DNA of 64,000 bases from Myrica gale (Eukaryota > Streptophyta > Magnoliopsida > Fagales > Myricaceae): assembly GCA_963930655.1 (NCBI GenBank), contig OZ005611.1, forward strand, positions 6,703,501 to 6,767,500, given 5' to 3'. Of the stretch, positions 34,269 through 47,629 are shown piece by piece. A program made the translations under genes and the position numbers. The notes under the pieces were generated by a model that saw only the letters and a list, made by a program, of their open reading frames with translations, made no database searches and was not told where the DNA came from. Position 1 is the stretch's first letter; every line of letters begins with the position of its first letter.

Positions 34269-34763
34269 TGAACTTTAATTTCTGTAAAATCTGCACATAT
34301 CACGAGCATATCTTTCTCTTTATTATACGTACATTATGTAGAATTAATGAGAAAGTTGCTGATCGTCAAGGCAAGCATACAATTCTCAACTTTATGCATA
34401 TATGCCCCGCTGATCTATCAACAAATAAATAAATTTATACTCATGACCGACAGAATATTCAAGATTCAAGCTGCTAAGAACAAAGAGGCGAAAATCATGT
34501 GGGCTAAAACAAAACCCAAAAACCGAATTAATTAACAATTCAGCTGCCCATTAATTAACATATTGTATATATATGTACCAACCAGATGATCACGTACGTA
34601 CATTAACAAAGCAAAATAATTAATTGGAAGCTAAATAAATTCCATATACGTACAAGTTTATATATCAATATGAAGAATATTTTAAAATTCATCCCTGAAT
34701 TATTTTTTATCAAAGAAAAAGATTGTAATTTTATAATTAAACAAGTTTTTTTCTCATAATTAT

Positions 34764-34824
<61 letters not shown>

Positions 34825-36068
34825 CCAAGCAGCTATATATTGGGTTTTGGTCTAATTTCTCCTCACCATCAATTTGTACTAATTAATTAAGCTTGAAACC
34901 ATATGGCTGAACCAAATGAAAGTTCTTTTGAGAGGACCAACTATTTGCTTAAAAAAGTGCAATAAAATTGTGTGTAGTGTATGTAGGGGCAGGGGGCCAG
35001 CAATTACGTACGTACGTACTTTCACTGATCCTTTGAGTGGCTTTTGACGTTTCAAGGGGTCATCATATACGGCCGCTTAAACTCGAGCTGCATGCCGCGT
35101 CTAACAATGTAAAGGCAATATAATCAAAATCACAAGTACTGCTCTTCTTAATTAGGAAAGAATTAATAAAAAAAATTGCTTTCTTGAGGAAGGCTATAAA
35201 GCTAGCTATAGCGTAAATGGTTGGGAACTGATCAACACTACTTGATAATTGGAGTGGGGAAGAAGTAATGGCCACGGCCGGTACGTGCCTAATCAGATTT
35301 AGTGATCGTAGATTTAGCACTTCCCCTTTGCTTTGATTCAATCAATAGCTTCTTTTTCGTGAATGGTCCAAACGTGGAATCTTTAGGAGTCGCGGTCTAA
35401 AGATTCCATATACAGAGAGGGAGAGAGAAATTGAGCGAGAGAGAGAGAGAGGTTAATTAATTAATTTACTGCCTCAATAATTCTAATTGCTCAAGTAAAA
35501 ACTGTCAGGCGGCAAGTTTAACCATATGCATGTTCATGTTGCTTCAGATTCCATATAGCTTTTTGGACGGTTTCTGATCAAAGGCTCTCGTTGTTTAAAA
35601 CAGTATTAGGGCAATTTTGTTTCCTTTTTCTCAATTTTATGAGTTTTTTTATGTGAATTGTATGTTAATTTGGAGAGTGATCAGATACACATGGAAAACA
35701 CTAAATGCATATCAAATAGTTCAAGGCTCACACTCTAGATCAGTTTCACACAGATAATATCAAATATTTATATTATAGAGTTCAAATTATATATATCTTA
35801 TAGATCTGTCTTGCTCTCTAAATTGTACAAGAAATTATGGAGAATAAATCACAGAAGATTCTATTATATTTCATCAATTTAATTAATCTTCCTTAAACTG
35901 GATAAGTCATGTATTAATACGTCTCAAATTAATCTTTGCAATATTATATGCACAATTAATTTATGCCACTCCAGCAACTTTTTCAACTGAAAACAAAAAT
36001 AAATTAAATTGCATAAGAAAAAGGGCAGATCCCCATTAATCCTAATTGGGAGGGGGAGGCCGGAGCAA
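34269..36068. other. Gene-free AT-rich region with microsatellites
   Basis: No supported gene. Compound microsatellite at 34765-34824: (TACA)n, (TA)n, then (GA)n. A second GA-rich stretch lies near 35415-35452. A 92-codon minus-strand frame at 35063-35341 has no recognisable domain and is not called. Confidence 0.5.
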
Positions 36069-36345
36069 GGGATCGATCGGGTATGGATTCCCTCCGAATG
36101 AAAGATTTCCAAAGGTTACCAAAGGCATGGTCCAGATTAAAAAAGAAACAAATCAACGGTTAATATATGTCCAAATCATTTAATGAAAAAAGACTAAAAA
36201 TGACTTGTTCTATTCATTAAATGAGGTGTACTTATCATAACCGTTGATTTGTTTCTTTTTTAATCTGAACCATGTCTTTGGTAGCCTTTGGAAATCCCTC
36301 TTTCGGATCTCCTTCGGAGGGAATCCGTTCCCGGGATCGATCATC
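36069..36345. mobile_element. Fold-back (palindromic) element
   Basis: Two arms of about 115-135 bp, 36069-36186 and 36211-36345, are inverted copies of each other (TTTCCAAAGGTTACCAAAGG, ATTAAAAAAGAAACAAATCA, GGATTCCCTCCGAA), with a short central loop. The outer ends share GATCGATC. Target duplication not resolved. No coding capacity. Confidence 0.6.
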
Positions 36346-39300
36346 CATTCCCTCTCGCCATGGATAGGGATTAGATCATTGCCTTCCCGGCCATCCAGTA
36401 CCCCATCTTTGTGCATGCCTTGATGAGAAAGACTCGCTCGGCCTTCTATCCCTAATGGTGCAAGGTACAGTGGATGCGCGCGCGGATCCACCCCACCTTT
36501 AGTAGCTAGGGAGTGGAATATCTACCCGTCGATCTCTAACTGATCCAGTACTAGTCCCTCTTCTTGACACGACAGGCTAGATCCACTCCTACCCCCTAAT
36601 TCCTGTGCAATTAAGGTACGGGGCGGATTCATCCTTGCTCCCCATCTTAGGAGGAAATGAATCTACCCCTTCACAGTATCATGATCTAGTACCCGACTCC
36701 TCATGTGAGGAGGAATGGATAGAGTGAATATTCCATCCTCTTCTAACCCTCAATCTACTCGATCCCTGCATAATTATTAAGGAGATAATTAATGGCTCGA
36801 AGGAGAGGGGTTCGATGGATCCTCCTGCCAGGGTGTTGGGGGAACCACACAGTAGTACCCTAATTTCTTATCGTAAATGTTTTACTTTGTCTTTTCAATT
36901 ACTTAATTTCTTTCGTGTTTCTGTTTTGTTATCCAAAAATTGCATTTATACATGCATACGGATGTTTTAAGGAGTCTAATTACAAGACCAATTTGATGAA
37001 GTTAAAAAACGTACGGTACCAGTCATATATATTCAACGGTAGTTTAACCCAATGAGAAGCTTTTTGAAAATGGCCAAAAAATGATAAGGATCGCTTTAGC
37101 ATTCATCCCCAAAGATTGAAACTTGTGTGGTAACGATATGGTTTGGACTAAGTACTGTTTGAAATATTGTATCGAATGACAAATAATTCACTGCTCAGTA
37201 GTACTTCTGTAACTCTAGTTTAATCAGATGATTGTAAATATTATCTCTTGCATTAGTTTTCTGAGGGGGGGGAGACCCCCAAACACGAAGTTAATTTGGC
37301 CTGCAGGTTTTGGTCTTAGAATGTTAGGACCTACAAACTCTTTGCAGAACTTCCCCGAAGTTTCGGCAAACATGTCCCACACCATTATCATATTACACAA
37401 GAGTAAACAGACCAATTAGATCAATCAAATTTTTCGCATAGCATTAATTATCTGCTGATTATATTGTTCCATGCATGCGATACACCAACAATGAACAAAA
37501 ATGCCGGGACCTTGATCACACAAGTTGGATTACGATGTACGTTGTTCTTGATCATGATGATATGAATAGTGGAACATGATGTGAGTTGTGTCACGATCTT
37601 TCAGCTTCAACAGTGTAGAATACACTATCTAGGCAATGCAGTCTGAAAGGGACACGATTATTATTGTACACGACTTGATTAGTCATTGAGAACGACATCT
37701 AATGTAATCATATCCAAGGTATGACTATATATAAATTTAAGTGCCCGATGGAAGAAACTTACTCAAAAGTGTTTCTGTTTCCCCCACTTTCCTGCATAAT
37801 CGAGGTCATTTGATGTAATATATAAGCGGCGAATAGCTATCTAGAAAATATATTTAAAAATGTCCCCACAGGGATGTTAAACTAATGATTCACTTGACGT
37901 GTTTCCACAACAAAATCATTATTAATCTGGAATTATATATGATGTATATCATATATATGTTTCAATGATGGCTCCGTTGAGGCTGACCCAGGCCACTTGC
38001 TGAATATATAAATGAAAATGAACCAATTGTTTCACCTCTGTGACGTTGGTGCCTAGTCAGATACGATGAATTTGCAGCACTGTGACAGCTGGTACCCCTG
38101 TGTCAGAGGGGGGCCGGGAATTGTTTTTGTGCTTTGGGCTCTTTTTTTCCGGATCGGGATCTTAGGTCTATGCTATACCAAGGGTACTGCAGACGGAGCA
38201 ATTAGGAAGAGAGGACCAGGACCCATTCTATCCCTCATTCTCTCTCTTATTTCACCTGCAGTTCGGTCACAATTGCAAGGAAATCCCGATCCTTTTTTTC
38301 CTTCACTATTTTCGAGGGTTTGGTCTCCTTTTTCTAGCGTGGTTGAAGCTGGATCTTCCACATGGAGTGTCCTTGCACCTGCATCTTGGAACCTATGAAT
38401 ATGATAGAGAGAACGAGATTCTCATGAATTTCTAATTAACCCCGACTAGGGGGTTGTGATTTAGGAAACATTATCAGCAAATACAACGTTCGGGCGGGCG
38501 GGAGAGTCTCTACAGGGGTGCGTTAGTTCCAATAAGCAATTTCTTACATTCTGCTTCTCAGAAATCGACCCAATGTATACTTTTCATAAGGGATAGGTTA
38601 GAACAAGACGTCATGCACCCCATCACAATTTATATTTATAATTAGGATTTCACTTTTTTTTAACGTACTTTGATGATACTGTTTTCTAATCTAATCCATT
38701 TAAATAGTCTTTCAGACCACAAACCATAAGTCTTCCAATTTTTTCCTTAACTACCCAAATGATGAATATCTTACTCATGAAATCCTTTTGGGAAATAAAC
38801 CATAATTAATGAATGTATAGGTTCGGGAAGGACACCTTTTATATTTTATGGAAGGAGATATTTCCTTTTATATCTGTGGCACATTTATCTCACGTACGTA
38901 CGTATGGGATAAACTTAGCCATCTACTTAATATAGGGAAATATTTTTATAAGTTGTGGTCTGATAATGTTGAGGAGGCGGTATATCTATCCAAATTTATC
39001 TTCTTTTTGACATTTTTTATGGTGTTATTAATGTCTATGTTTGCATACCAGCTGGTAGAACAAGATCAGTACTGAATTTCTTACTCAAAACGCTTAAAAC
39101 AGGCCTGCACCACTTGTTGAGCTTTGACGAAAGTTTGGATATGTTCATCTACTCAATATGCTTTTGAATGCTTTCTCATTTGTTATAAGTGATCGTTTCC
39201 AGCTCTCAATATATTGTGGTGAGAGATTCTGATGTGAGTGACATTTCTGTGGAGCTCAAAAGATGGACGTGATTCAAATTCACGAGTGCAGTGCTGTCCC

Positions 39301-42300
39301 TCCGTTAGATGATCAGATCGAATCTCCATTACATATACTATATATTATATATATATATAGCATTACTTTGATTAATTATTGCCCCCAATAATTATATTGC
39401 TTACTATAGTGAGACAGCTACTCTGATTAGTCAGAAATGGTTTTAAACTCTGTGGCCGGCTGTGGAATCTGACACAATTTATTAAAGTATGGCACGAAGA
39501 TGGATGCACTTTTTGAGGGTTTATGATTGCCATATTCCATGATAAAGGCACCAGGTATAAAATTAGGGCTAGTAGATGTATACTGTGGCATAACATTGTA
39601 ATTTAAAATTATGATCCTAAGAAGACTGGTTCTCTTGGTATCTGCATTTTTTCCTTTGAGAAAAGGTTTGGCATTGGCACTGATCATTGGATTCCTGCAC
39701 CCAGTTTACACGGTTGGGCATCTGAATTTTATATTTAATTTTTGGTTGGATCCGTTCAATTAAGATTCTAAATTTGTCGACCAATAATTCATGTACTTCT
39801 GGGTATCAACCAATCATGGAAGAATTTCAATTATGAAAATATGCTCCTTGTTCTTATTGCTTTTAAGGATCATCAAAATGTTGAAAGAGTAGTACTATAC
39901 CTTATAGGCATGCATTCATACGGCCAAGAGGTGGAAATTAATGTTTCAACATTTGTGCCTAGCTACCTATAACCCTTGGTTTGGTTATGTACTATAGTAC
40001 CACTCATGTCCACAAATATATATACCATCTGATAGAGAATGTAGGTGACCAATTTTGGTCAGTCTCTTTCAAAGAAATGACCCACTTAATTACCAAAACC
40101 ACCTTGATATATATATATTGGTATATGGGAAATCAAAGAGCTCGTATATATTTTTTTTCTGATGGGGATCGACATGCATCGCAGGCAATGCACCCAGTGT
40201 ATAGTATGAATTCTAACGGATATATACCTTGAAAGTGACATGCAATTATCAGTTTCACTATTCGCAAGTCATAGTTTAAGCAGTGATCTTAAAAAAAACG
40301 CATTCAAACTGATCACTTTGAATGCCATTCTTGATCTTGTTTCTCCAAAACAACCACCGGAAATAGCGGGATGAAAGATTATGTGTGTCCCTGATAAATT
40401 AATGATGGTCTTCGGAGTTCGGAATATACAATAACAAGAACAAAAAGGTTAATCTGCGGAGGCCAGCAAGAATCGACGGATAGATAGGGGGATTCATTAG
40501 CGAGATTCATGCACTCACTTTTATATTTATAGTGACATCCTTTCAATTCTATACAATATACTAATAAACAAACCGAGTAGTCAGTCAAGTCTATCTCAAT
40601 TTAGTTGGAAAGAAACAGATACATTATAAAACAAGATCGTTGATGTGGATTTCCAAGGTTTTTTTTCCCTATTTCCCACCTTAATTCGTTTTCTTTTCTC
40701 TCTTGGTGACTAATGTGTGGGGTTTTGCAGTATATATAAATATTCAGTCTTTCAAGCTAGCTTTTATATTAGACCTTTTATATTAAGTTAGGTCGATGAC
40801 GGCAATTATGGAGAATTAATCAGATCAGAGGGACCCTGTTGCAGCTTGTATATGATCTCATGAAATGGAAGCAAGGAAGTTGCTCGAATTTGATGCTTTG
40901 TTTGGCTTTTACCATCTCTGAACCCTATAGAGTTTTACGCGACAGCTTCAGAAGGAATCGTCATATATATCTATATTGCTACGTGAAATCTCAGCTTACA
41001 AAGTCATGTACGTTTAACTGCAAAAGCATGCATTCTAAATATTGTAAACTTCTGGGCAGCGACCGATGCCATGCCTGCATCTGAACTCTAGTTTCTGATA
41101 CCAATAAAGTTTTAACTATATATGTTTCACTACGGCTGTCTCATCAAGAAAAGAAGCCGGTCCGGCCGTTTACTTTGTGTTTCACACAAAGCTAGCATCG
41201 ATCAATAGGCATAAAGTCATCATCCAAGGAGGAATCATGGAAAGCTAAGAACCAATATTGTTAGAAAGAATAAATTCCTGGGTTTTTATTTAGTCTCGAT
41301 CTAATGGGGGAATATCAGTAGAGAACTAACTATACCTGGATGAATATTGTTAGATATATATCTGGGGATACGGCCTCCAAAGTCAGAACTGAATTATTTT
41401 TTGGAGCCATTATAATTTGAAGAACGTATGTTGTAAAGCGGTGGATACCTCAAGACTATCATCTTTTTCAAAGTCGCACATGGGATATAATTAAATCAAG
41501 GCAAAAAACCTGGAAGATTAAGCACAAAAACTCAATATAAAATTTATAGGAACAGAGGAGATTCTTTTTGACTTTTTATCCAAATAAACTCCATTAATGG
41601 AATTAAAGAAGCCCCGGCCTCAGAAAAAGAGAATCAGATAAGAATTGGCCTTCAGTACTCCAGATACCTTATTTTTCCGGACATATATTCTAGACAGAAA
41701 CACGACAGAGTTAGCGGAAGACATAAAGGTGCAATTAATTAGTTATAAAAATATATCTATACTTAATTAAAAAGAAAAAGTAGGGTCGAGATTGTTTTAT
41801 TAAGCTTGTGAACGGCATGTTGAGTAGGTGAGCTAGAAGAGTAAAATACATGATGCAGGTCGGTGGTTCAAAATTCACCCACTGCCGCTCAATTTTTCTA
41901 TGGGATCAGGGCCTGCTAGATCAGACATATGCCAACAGTTTCATGTGGAAAACTACTAGCAATAAATTGATGAAAAAGTACTCCAATAATCCATAGACAA
42001 AAAGATATTCTTCTACATTGGGATCACCTCTTTGACTAATGTGAACCGGATCTGATCCTCCATAATTCAGTTTATTGTGAGATATTTAATCTTTATTGAT
42101 GGTCCACCCTTGATTATAAAAACATAAACATAAGTACTAGTTCTAGTAGAAGCATTAACAACATAATCATAATCATATGACGAATCAAACGTCACGGTTG
42201 GTTCAACGAATACCATTAGTGCGTGCTTACGTGTGTGTATGGCGGTTGATGAAAGTTTATTAGATATGACAGGCTTGGGTTACTCTAAATTAAGCAGGCA

Positions 42301-42521
42301 ACACTTTAAGATCAGATCAACTGTAACTGTTTTTAAATAAACTGATCCGTGATACCCGAGTTATTTGATTTATCTACATATTATTTCTTCATGATATTTG
42401 TTATTAACAAATTCGGCATATGTATTATTTTTGCTTAAACCTTCAATTATTTTTCAGCTTAATGTCGGATATTAAGTACGAGATTATAATTTTAAATATT
42501 TTTTTCATCATCCTTCCTTGT
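36346..42521. other. Long gene-poor region
   Basis: I see no supported gene on either strand. Between 36360 and 36840 the sequence is less AT-rich with many GGATC/GATCC words, and may be old transposon DNA. 38100-38400 is a GC-richer patch with short open frames but no domain. At 41,800-41,900 a GGTTCAAAATTCACC word resembles a pol III B box without a convincing A box. 42372-42515 is repeated in diverged form at 42620-42770. Confidence 0.45.
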
Positions 42522-45500
42522 TGTAATACCCCTCTCGTGTTTTATTATATCTAAGTGTGACACCACGCTTTATTTTTAGCTGTTTGACTTAGTATATATT
42601 CAAGTACGTGTTTGCATTTGTTTGCATATTATTTCTTTATGAGTTTCATATTTATTTATTACAGGATTCGGCATATTTAATTATTTTAGCCTAACCTTTA
42701 ATTAATTTTCAGCTTATAGCCGAATATAAGGTAAGATATTATGCTCATGAATATTTTTCCATCATCCTAATTTATAAGGAGAGTTTTTTGTTTAAATTAT
42801 GTCTTCCTTATATTATTTATTTGCACATTGTGATTTCCTTTTTAAGTTTGAAACATGTATCCTGACCCGACAGTACCCCATCAGTACCCAGCCAGAACCA
42901 GAAGGTGCGAAGTTAAAGTCAGGAGGACTTAAATTCCCGGGATGGCCAAAACCTGAGGAATTCCCGGGATGTCTGGGGATATGCCTGGGATGTCTGGAGG
43001 TTTGGAAGATCCGGGTAAGTGAGAAGATTTCTCGAGGTATCAGGTGGGCTGAGGCCTGGACCCGAGAGTATTGGAAGCCTGGGAACACGCCTGGAGGGAG
43101 AGTTACCTGGCTAAAGTGTCCGGGTTAGCTGGAACTGAAGGCCTAGGGTTTTTGGTTAAATGCCCTGTATGCCCGGCCTTGCTTTTCATGCTATGTTTTC
43201 CACGTGTCTGAACCTTATGGTGAGCATTAAATACATTCTTATCCAGATTTAGCTAGACGTTTAGGTGGAGTCTTGTGAGTGGCTCGTCCATTTAGTTTAA
43301 TCTTTATGAAAGATACGTGAGATATGGGTAATTTTGGTGGCTTTTACTATTGTTTGACATGTAATTTTTCAAATTTTGCCTAGCCTAGAGTAGGGAACGT
43401 AGGTTGGCCAGGGGAAATGAACCATATGCCTATTTATTTGAACGACAAAGAGACTAAGACTTACCCTTCTACCGACCTGCTACCAACATAACCACTAACC
43501 TAAAGAGAAAATCCAACTGACCAAAGCAAGAAAGAAAGGGAAAGACCATAGGAAAAAGAAAGAGCCCGGGGTAATTTCGGTCTGCATTTTTCTTCCTTTA
43601 GCAACTCTTGTCTTTTCCTGCTCTAACTAAGTGTCATGTTGTTCAGGTGTTATTATCTTAGAACTCAAACAAACACGACTAAGGTAAGTGGTAGTTGCAT
43701 GATCTGTGTTGTGTTGGGAAAATATTGTAGACAACAGACCAAGTCGTATAAGTTGTTGGACCGTCTTTTTCAGCATGTTGCACTTATGGTGTTCCACATT
43801 TATGTAAATGATTGCTGGTCTTTATTTCTTCACATCTAAAGCATATGAAAATTATAAATGATTTATGAGTATAGAGAGACAAACTACAAAGAGCATATGA
43901 AATAAACAGGCCTTGTTAGTAAAAAAAATAATGCACTCACCAAAACTACTCCATGAATTCCTTGTATTTTTTGCCTGGAAATTTGTGTACATGTAAGAAA
44001 TAATCATAGTATGCCCCAGTAAAAATTTCAAGGCAATCAGAGGTCGGTAGGTTATTTAACAAAGGCCTGGGATGCTCTGTATAAAAAGACCAAGGGAGTC
44101 TGTTTTAAAAGAAACCCAGGAAGCCTGTTTTTAAAAGACCTGGTCAATATTTTTACAAAGACCCGGGTAGACCTTTCTTTTGAAGGCTCGGGTGGCTCGA
44201 ATCTCTTTATTATATGCCGAGAAGTTTTATTTTTAAAAGCCCGGGAAGTCTGTTTAAAAATACCCGGGGAGGTTTCTTTTCCTTAGATGCCCGGGAAGCT
44301 TTCCTTTTTAAATGACCGGGTTGTTTCCAAAAGGCCCGGGAAGTTTTACAAACTGCCCGGGGACAGGCTTTTACAAAATGATCGGGGAAATCTCTCTATG
44401 CTCGGGAAGTTTTCTTTTGGAAATAGTTAAGGGCCCTAAAATCTTGTCCTTCGTGGGATTAGAAAGAGAGGAAAGAATAAGTTGTATACGTTGTTGGACT
44501 TGTCTATTTGAATTTGGTTACTTTTATGCTTGTGCATGTTTGATCTATGAAACTGAAATATGTAAAGATGGAACTGATTGATGAAAGGGAGTCGCGAAAG
44601 TGCCCTACGTATGCTCAAAGTGAGCGAAAAAGGCCATGGATTGACAAATGAAAGAAAAGGCCCCAAAAGGGTACACATGCAAAAACCATTATGAATCTAT
44701 AAATAAATGATGCAATTTTTGTGCTTTATTATTTATGTAAATGACTGAGCATCATTGATTGCATCCATATCATGAATCATTGAGTGAACCAAGATCGGGG
44801 GATGGAAACCGAATTTACCGAGGTGTTTTCCGTAAATGATGGGTGACAGTACCGTTCACTAAAGGGGAGAGTGCAACCCACCGCTTTGAGAAAAAGGGTG
44901 GACTCCTAACCTAAAGGGGCAAAGTGCCTAACTATGAAAGGGTCCTGGTGCAGTTGGCACGGGACAAGTCCCGGAGGTGAGAAGAGACGCACAACCCAGC
45001 TCTAGGGGATAGAACAAGAGCAGACAGCAGTAACACCTCAACTCCAAAAGAATGGATGAGAATTGGGTGCACGACATCATCTCATTTCATGTGCATCGAT
45101 AGATGTTTTGATTTTATTAATAGTATGAAAGCATGCATACTCTATCACGTATTTTCATATGCTATGTTATGTCTTTGCATGCTCTTTTTTTTATGATTGT
45201 CATGTCCCCTTCCCCGACCTTACTGAGTCTGTAGGACTCACCCCTTTTATGTTTATTGGTGGTTGTCTTTTTATTGTTAAGCAAGAGGTGAAACTGTGAT
45301 GGTGAAACTTTGGTGAAGAATAGACTGGTTCCGCTTTCTTTGATTTTACTCGGATCGTATTCCAAATGATTTTATTCAGTAGAAATCTCGGTTGTACAAA
45401 CTCTGTGAGCAGCAAGAGGCTCACCCTTTTGTTAACTAGTCTTTTGTGTTTTTTTTGGACTTTTGTAACTTTCTATTTGTTTTGAATTTATTTATATGAT

Positions 45501-45731
45501 GTTTATGTGGGATACGATCCCGAATGGTACCTAAAGGACCATTTTTAATGAATCCATGAAACTATTATGTTTCCTTCCTTAATAGACTTATCATTTTTTT
45601 CAAATAAAACGTTTCCGCTAAACGCAAGTTATCGGGCTATGAGAATATTAGTTCGTGCAGTAATCCCCGCTCGTGTGCATTCTATTACTATAGGAGAGCC
45701 TAGGGGGTATGTACGAGTACGGGGCGTGACA
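42522..45731. mobile_element. Candidate long solo LTR or non-autonomous LTR element
   Basis: Starts TGTAATACCCCTCTCGTG and ends GGGGCGTGACA. The outer 11 bases are imperfect inverted repeats (8 of 11) with TG...CA termini. The interior has the look of a long gypsy-type LTR: GC-rich blocks, a degenerate GC-rich tandem array, and an ACTGAGTCTGTAGGACTCAC motif near 45220. No gag or pol frame is present. The flanking 5-mers do not match (CTTGT and TCACA), so the borders or the class may be wrong. Confidence 0.4.
44060..44420. repeat. Degenerate tandem array of CCCGGGAAG units
   Basis: About 15 units of 20-30 bp, each with a core close to GCCCGGGAAG followed by TTTT and an AAAAG-like end (for example near 44240, 44290, 44335, 44400). 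Unit length varies. It lies inside the candidate LTR and has no coding capacity. Confidence 0.65.
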
Positions 45732-47629
45732 TCACATCACATCACGTGTTGGAGTTCTAATGGTGTACTTGGTGCTTAAAAGGGCTCCACTAAATTATAA
45801 TTATTAACATACATGTGATGAAGATTATGAGTAGTGCCCTTTAATTAGGAAGGAAATTAAAGTTTGTATAAACAGAAAGTAGATCTGGAAACAGGCAATC
45901 GACATTCTCTGAACCAAAGTGAACAATGAATTTAATGAGTAGAGTGGGAGGGAAAAACTTATTTTACACCCAGTAGAGAAGCTAAAAGTTGGAATGACGT
46001 TCTCTGCCCCGGCCATTCTGCAATACAGAGGATCTGACCAGAACTTACACATAATCCGATGTCAAGAATCTTATTATGCAGATATATGAGAGATTTTTCA
46101 AAGGCATTTAGTAATAAATTGATTTACAATAGTTAGATGCAAAAATGTGATCACGAGTGATTGGTTACTCCGGCTTTTTACCACATTGATTCAGTATTTT
46201 AATGGAAAGGCTCATCTAAAGTTGGCACTATAAAAGCTGTGGTCCTCATGACTTCATTGAAAACGAGTTACTGAGATCATCGAGCTCAACCATATTTTCT
46301 ATGAGATATGAAAGTATATGTGATGAAGTTTCAACTGCTCCTTGAAGGCTAAAGTACTCATAGTGGTAAACCCTCATGGAATATTCATGGGAAAGCCACT
46401 AATGTGTTAAAAGCTGACTTATTAATGGCTCATTATGGCACTCCTAAGAGATTCGTGGAAAGGTTCAGTGTTTTTCTATACAAGTGGCATAGAAAAGATA
46501 TAAGCAGAAAGAAAGGCGTAAAGGAGGGAGGCTCAAAAATTTACTTCAATTTATAATTTCCATTTGCAAAAAGATGAATAAAATGGATAGACTTTTCCTC
46601 TTCACCTGGACACCATTTCTGGTCAATATGCTTCCCTTGCGTTGTTCCTTTATCAGAGTGAAGAATCTTTTATTGGGGCTGAGATCATTGCTAGTTGAAG
46701 TGGTTTTACTTGCATAAAGTAGATGTAATAATTTGGTTGAACTTTATGATTACCTATGGAACCTGAGTAGTGATAAAATGGAGTACTGCCTTTATATCAC
46801 TGACTAAAGATCCACGAGGAGGCTTCGCTAGTTGCATACCCATGTCACGCAGGACCTGACTACTGAAGTAATTAAACCAACCAAATGCCAGACTACTTTA
46901 TATAGCTTGTTACTCAAAATCCATTAATAGATGGATCAGAAGCCAAGTCCAATGACAAAATGGACCTTACTAGGCAGATAACATCCCTATAGACTATAGT
47001 TGAAGCTCAAAATGCAGGACATGGATCAAATAGTAGCCCAAGAGCTGTTGGCCATGTATGATACTGAGGCAGGACCTTACTTCATACGACTGCAACCTCA
47101 AAATCCACGAAATGCAACAGTCACCTGATGGGGCATGGTACCCAAAACATGGAGTTAACTTAGATAGAGGTTAAGGACCATATAGGGTGTCGAAACAATG
47201 AAAAAGTAATTGTGGACAACACCCCATGCACAAAGGCCAACAACGACCTAATTCATCTAGGTGTGACTACAGATCATGCCCGCAAAAATTCCTATCTGGG
47301 ATTAGAAGACCTATCAAAGCCATCCTGCAAGAAAGATAAGACATCGATATCTTTACACACAAAAAGATAACGTACAAGGAAAAGAAAATATGCGGCATAA
47401 GCTATAAAGATTCACCAGCCACAATCTAATAACCTCTGTAAATTTATTAGTAATGAGAAGTGTATTTCCATATGTTGTCTACGAGACACAAATTTTTGTC
47501 CTCCAATTGTGGAGTCAAACAAAACACCTTTTTCCATCAACTCAAGCACCAGCCATGTCACGGAATATACTAACCTAGATTACAACATAGATCAGTTAGC
47601 AGAGAAGTCATGATAAAAGAATGTGTCTT
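45732..47629. other. Gene-free region and 3' UTR of the C2H2 gene
   Basis: No supported coding frame. Starts with a (CATCA)n-like stretch. Moderately AT-rich sequence between 46300 and 47350 lacks any recognisable protein and may be decayed transposon DNA. The right end should contain the 3' UTR of the minus-strand zinc-finger gene. Confidence 0.45.

Noticed and set aside
35063..35341. 92-codon minus-strand frame
   Set aside because: Isolated in AT-rich DNA without recognisable motifs; could be chance.
38066..38398. 110-codon + strand frame in a GC-richer patch
   Set aside because: No domain, no conserved neighbour and a competing frame on the other strand.
41800..41900. tRNA- or SINE-like B box (GGTTCAAAATTCACC)
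   Set aside because: No A box at the right spacing, no cloverleaf and no poly-A or target duplication found.
42799..43128. 109-codon + strand frame
   Set aside because: Within the candidate LTR; low-complexity Pro/Gly-rich translation of the GC-rich repeat.
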